From Nocardioidaceae bacterium (GTDB taxonomy: Bacteria > Actinomycetota > Actinomycetes > Propionibacteriales > Nocardioidaceae), in assembly GCA_025966335.1 (NCBI GenBank), contig JAICRS010000201.1, forward strand, positions 1-5,568: a stretch of 5,568 bases of DNA, in the 5' to 3' direction. Shown one piece after another: positions 5,039 to 5,568 of the stretch (position 1 is its first letter; each line of letters opens with the position of its first letter). Both the position numbers and the translations under genes were made by a program. The notes under the pieces were generated by a model. It was not told the DNA's origin, did not search any database, and saw only the letters and a list, made by a program, of their open reading frames with translations.

Positions 5039-5568
5039 GCGCGATAAACACCGACGGCAGCCGCGAGGCGGACCCGGTCCTGCGGGCCGCTGTGCGCGAG
5101 ATCGAGGCGCACGCCGCCGAGGCCGGCTGGGACCAGCCGGCCCGGCTCTACGCGCTGGTCCCGACCGCCGACCTGCTGGCCCGGGAGCCGGGACTGGCCG
5201 CCGCGATGGGGATCGACGAGGCGAGCGCGGCCGGTTCGATGACCCCGGTCGAGCAGGACCAGATGCCGGCCGACCAGACCCTGGAGCAGACGCTCGAACA
5301 CATCATGTGGCCCGCGGAGGTGTTCGGCTGCGCGGCCGTCGTCGAACGACTCGTGCTGCCACCCGGGTCCGACGACGCGATCCCGGAGGACCCACTAGCC
5401 GCCGAGGAGTACGCCGCGGCGCACCCCGACCGGCAGGAGGTCCGCATCGTCGCCGGGGCCACCCGGGAGGGATCCACCTACTGCGCGCTGCGGTTGAAGT
5501 CACATGATGATGACAAGTCCGTTGTGGAGAGCACCGACCTGGTGCCGGCGCTCCTACAGTTGTTGCTC
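5035..5568 (+). CDS. PPA1309-family protein of unknown function (3' end cut off)
   Basis: The reading frame stays open from a GTG at 5035 to the window edge, giving 178 residues, nearly the whole protein if it matches the family length I recall (about 180-190). It resembles the actinobacterial family labelled PPA1309 in public annotation, whose function is not known. Visible landmarks are VREIEAHAAEAGWDQPARLY (17-36), LVPTADLLAREP (38-49), EQTLEHIMWPAEVFGCAAV (83-101), VERLVLPPGSDDAIPEDP (102-119), AAHPDRQEVRIVAGATREG (125-143) and DLVPALLQLLL at the cut end. No signal peptide or membrane segment is present, so a cytoplasmic location is likely. The GTG overlaps the protease's TGA as GTGA, which suggests coupled translation and perhaps a related role. 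The fourth codon is ATA, rare in this sequence. Catalytic residues cannot be named. Confidence 0.8.
   Translation, partial: MSAINTDGSREADPVLRAAVREIEAHAAEAGWDQPARLYALVPTADLLAREPGLAAAMGIDEASAAGSMTPVEQDQMPADQTLEQTLEHIMWPAEVFGCAAVVERLVLPPGSDDAIPEDPLAAEEYAAAHPDRQEVRIVAGATREGSTYCALRLKSHDDDKSVVESTDLVPALLQLLL

Noticed and set aside
5500..5517. HDDDK in the PPA1309-type protein resembling a protease recognition tag (DDDDK)
   Set aside because: It lacks the fourth Asp and is a natural acidic loop of the family; chance resemblance.

Overview
This window is a GC-rich, densely coded stretch of a high-GC Gram-positive (actinobacterial) chromosome. Codons nearly always end in G or C, GTG starts are common, and several protein families are typical of Actinobacteria: the DUF2342/Zincin_2 protein, the PDZ-S16 membrane protease and a PPA1309-type protein. 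Gene content and order resemble Nocardioides and its relatives; that placement is from memory of families, not from a search. I see no mobile element, CRISPR array, tRNA, rRNA or phage gene. The region looks like conserved chromosome core, not an accessory island.

Layout. Positions 3-185 (+) hold the C-terminal end of a PHP-domain phosphoesterase. It is followed on the same strand by a YgjP/SprT-like zinc metallopeptidase (195-788) and a VOC/glyoxalase-fold protein (800-1219). Facing them on the minus strand is a two-gene unit: a DUF2342 zincin-like protein (3143-1773) and, coupled to it by a GTGA overlap, a NUDIX hydrolase (1776-1216). The VOC and NUDIX genes meet tail to tail and share the tetranucleotide CTAG as both stop codons. 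A 43-bp divergent promoter region separates the zincin-like gene from moaE (3187-3621, +). Then come a small membrane protein (3681-3956, +), a membrane-anchored PDZ-S16 (Lon-like) protease (3983-5038, +) and, again through a GTGA overlap, a PPA1309-family protein (5035 to beyond the window end).

Function. Two conserved actinobacterial protease-like genes, DUF2342 and PDZ-S16, lie close together with moaE between them. From memory, Mycobacterium tuberculosis has the same two families side by side (Rv3195 and Rv3194c). This suggests a conserved neighbourhood that may act in envelope or protein quality control, though no shared pathway can be shown from sequence alone. The NUDIX, VOC and PHP proteins are general housekeeping or damage-control enzymes with undefined substrates.

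The most informative non-coding signal is a repeated start architecture. Four of the five translation starts that are not coupled to an upstream gene have a TANNNT -10 hexamer ending exactly 6 or 7 nt before the start codon, with no Shine-Dalgarno sequence. This predicts leaderless mRNAs for the metallopeptidase, the zincin-like protein, MoaE and the small membrane protein. At the zincin-like/moaE divergent pair, each promoter's -10 falls where the other's -35 should be. I found no convincing new multi-gene system; the findings below are smaller-scale observations.
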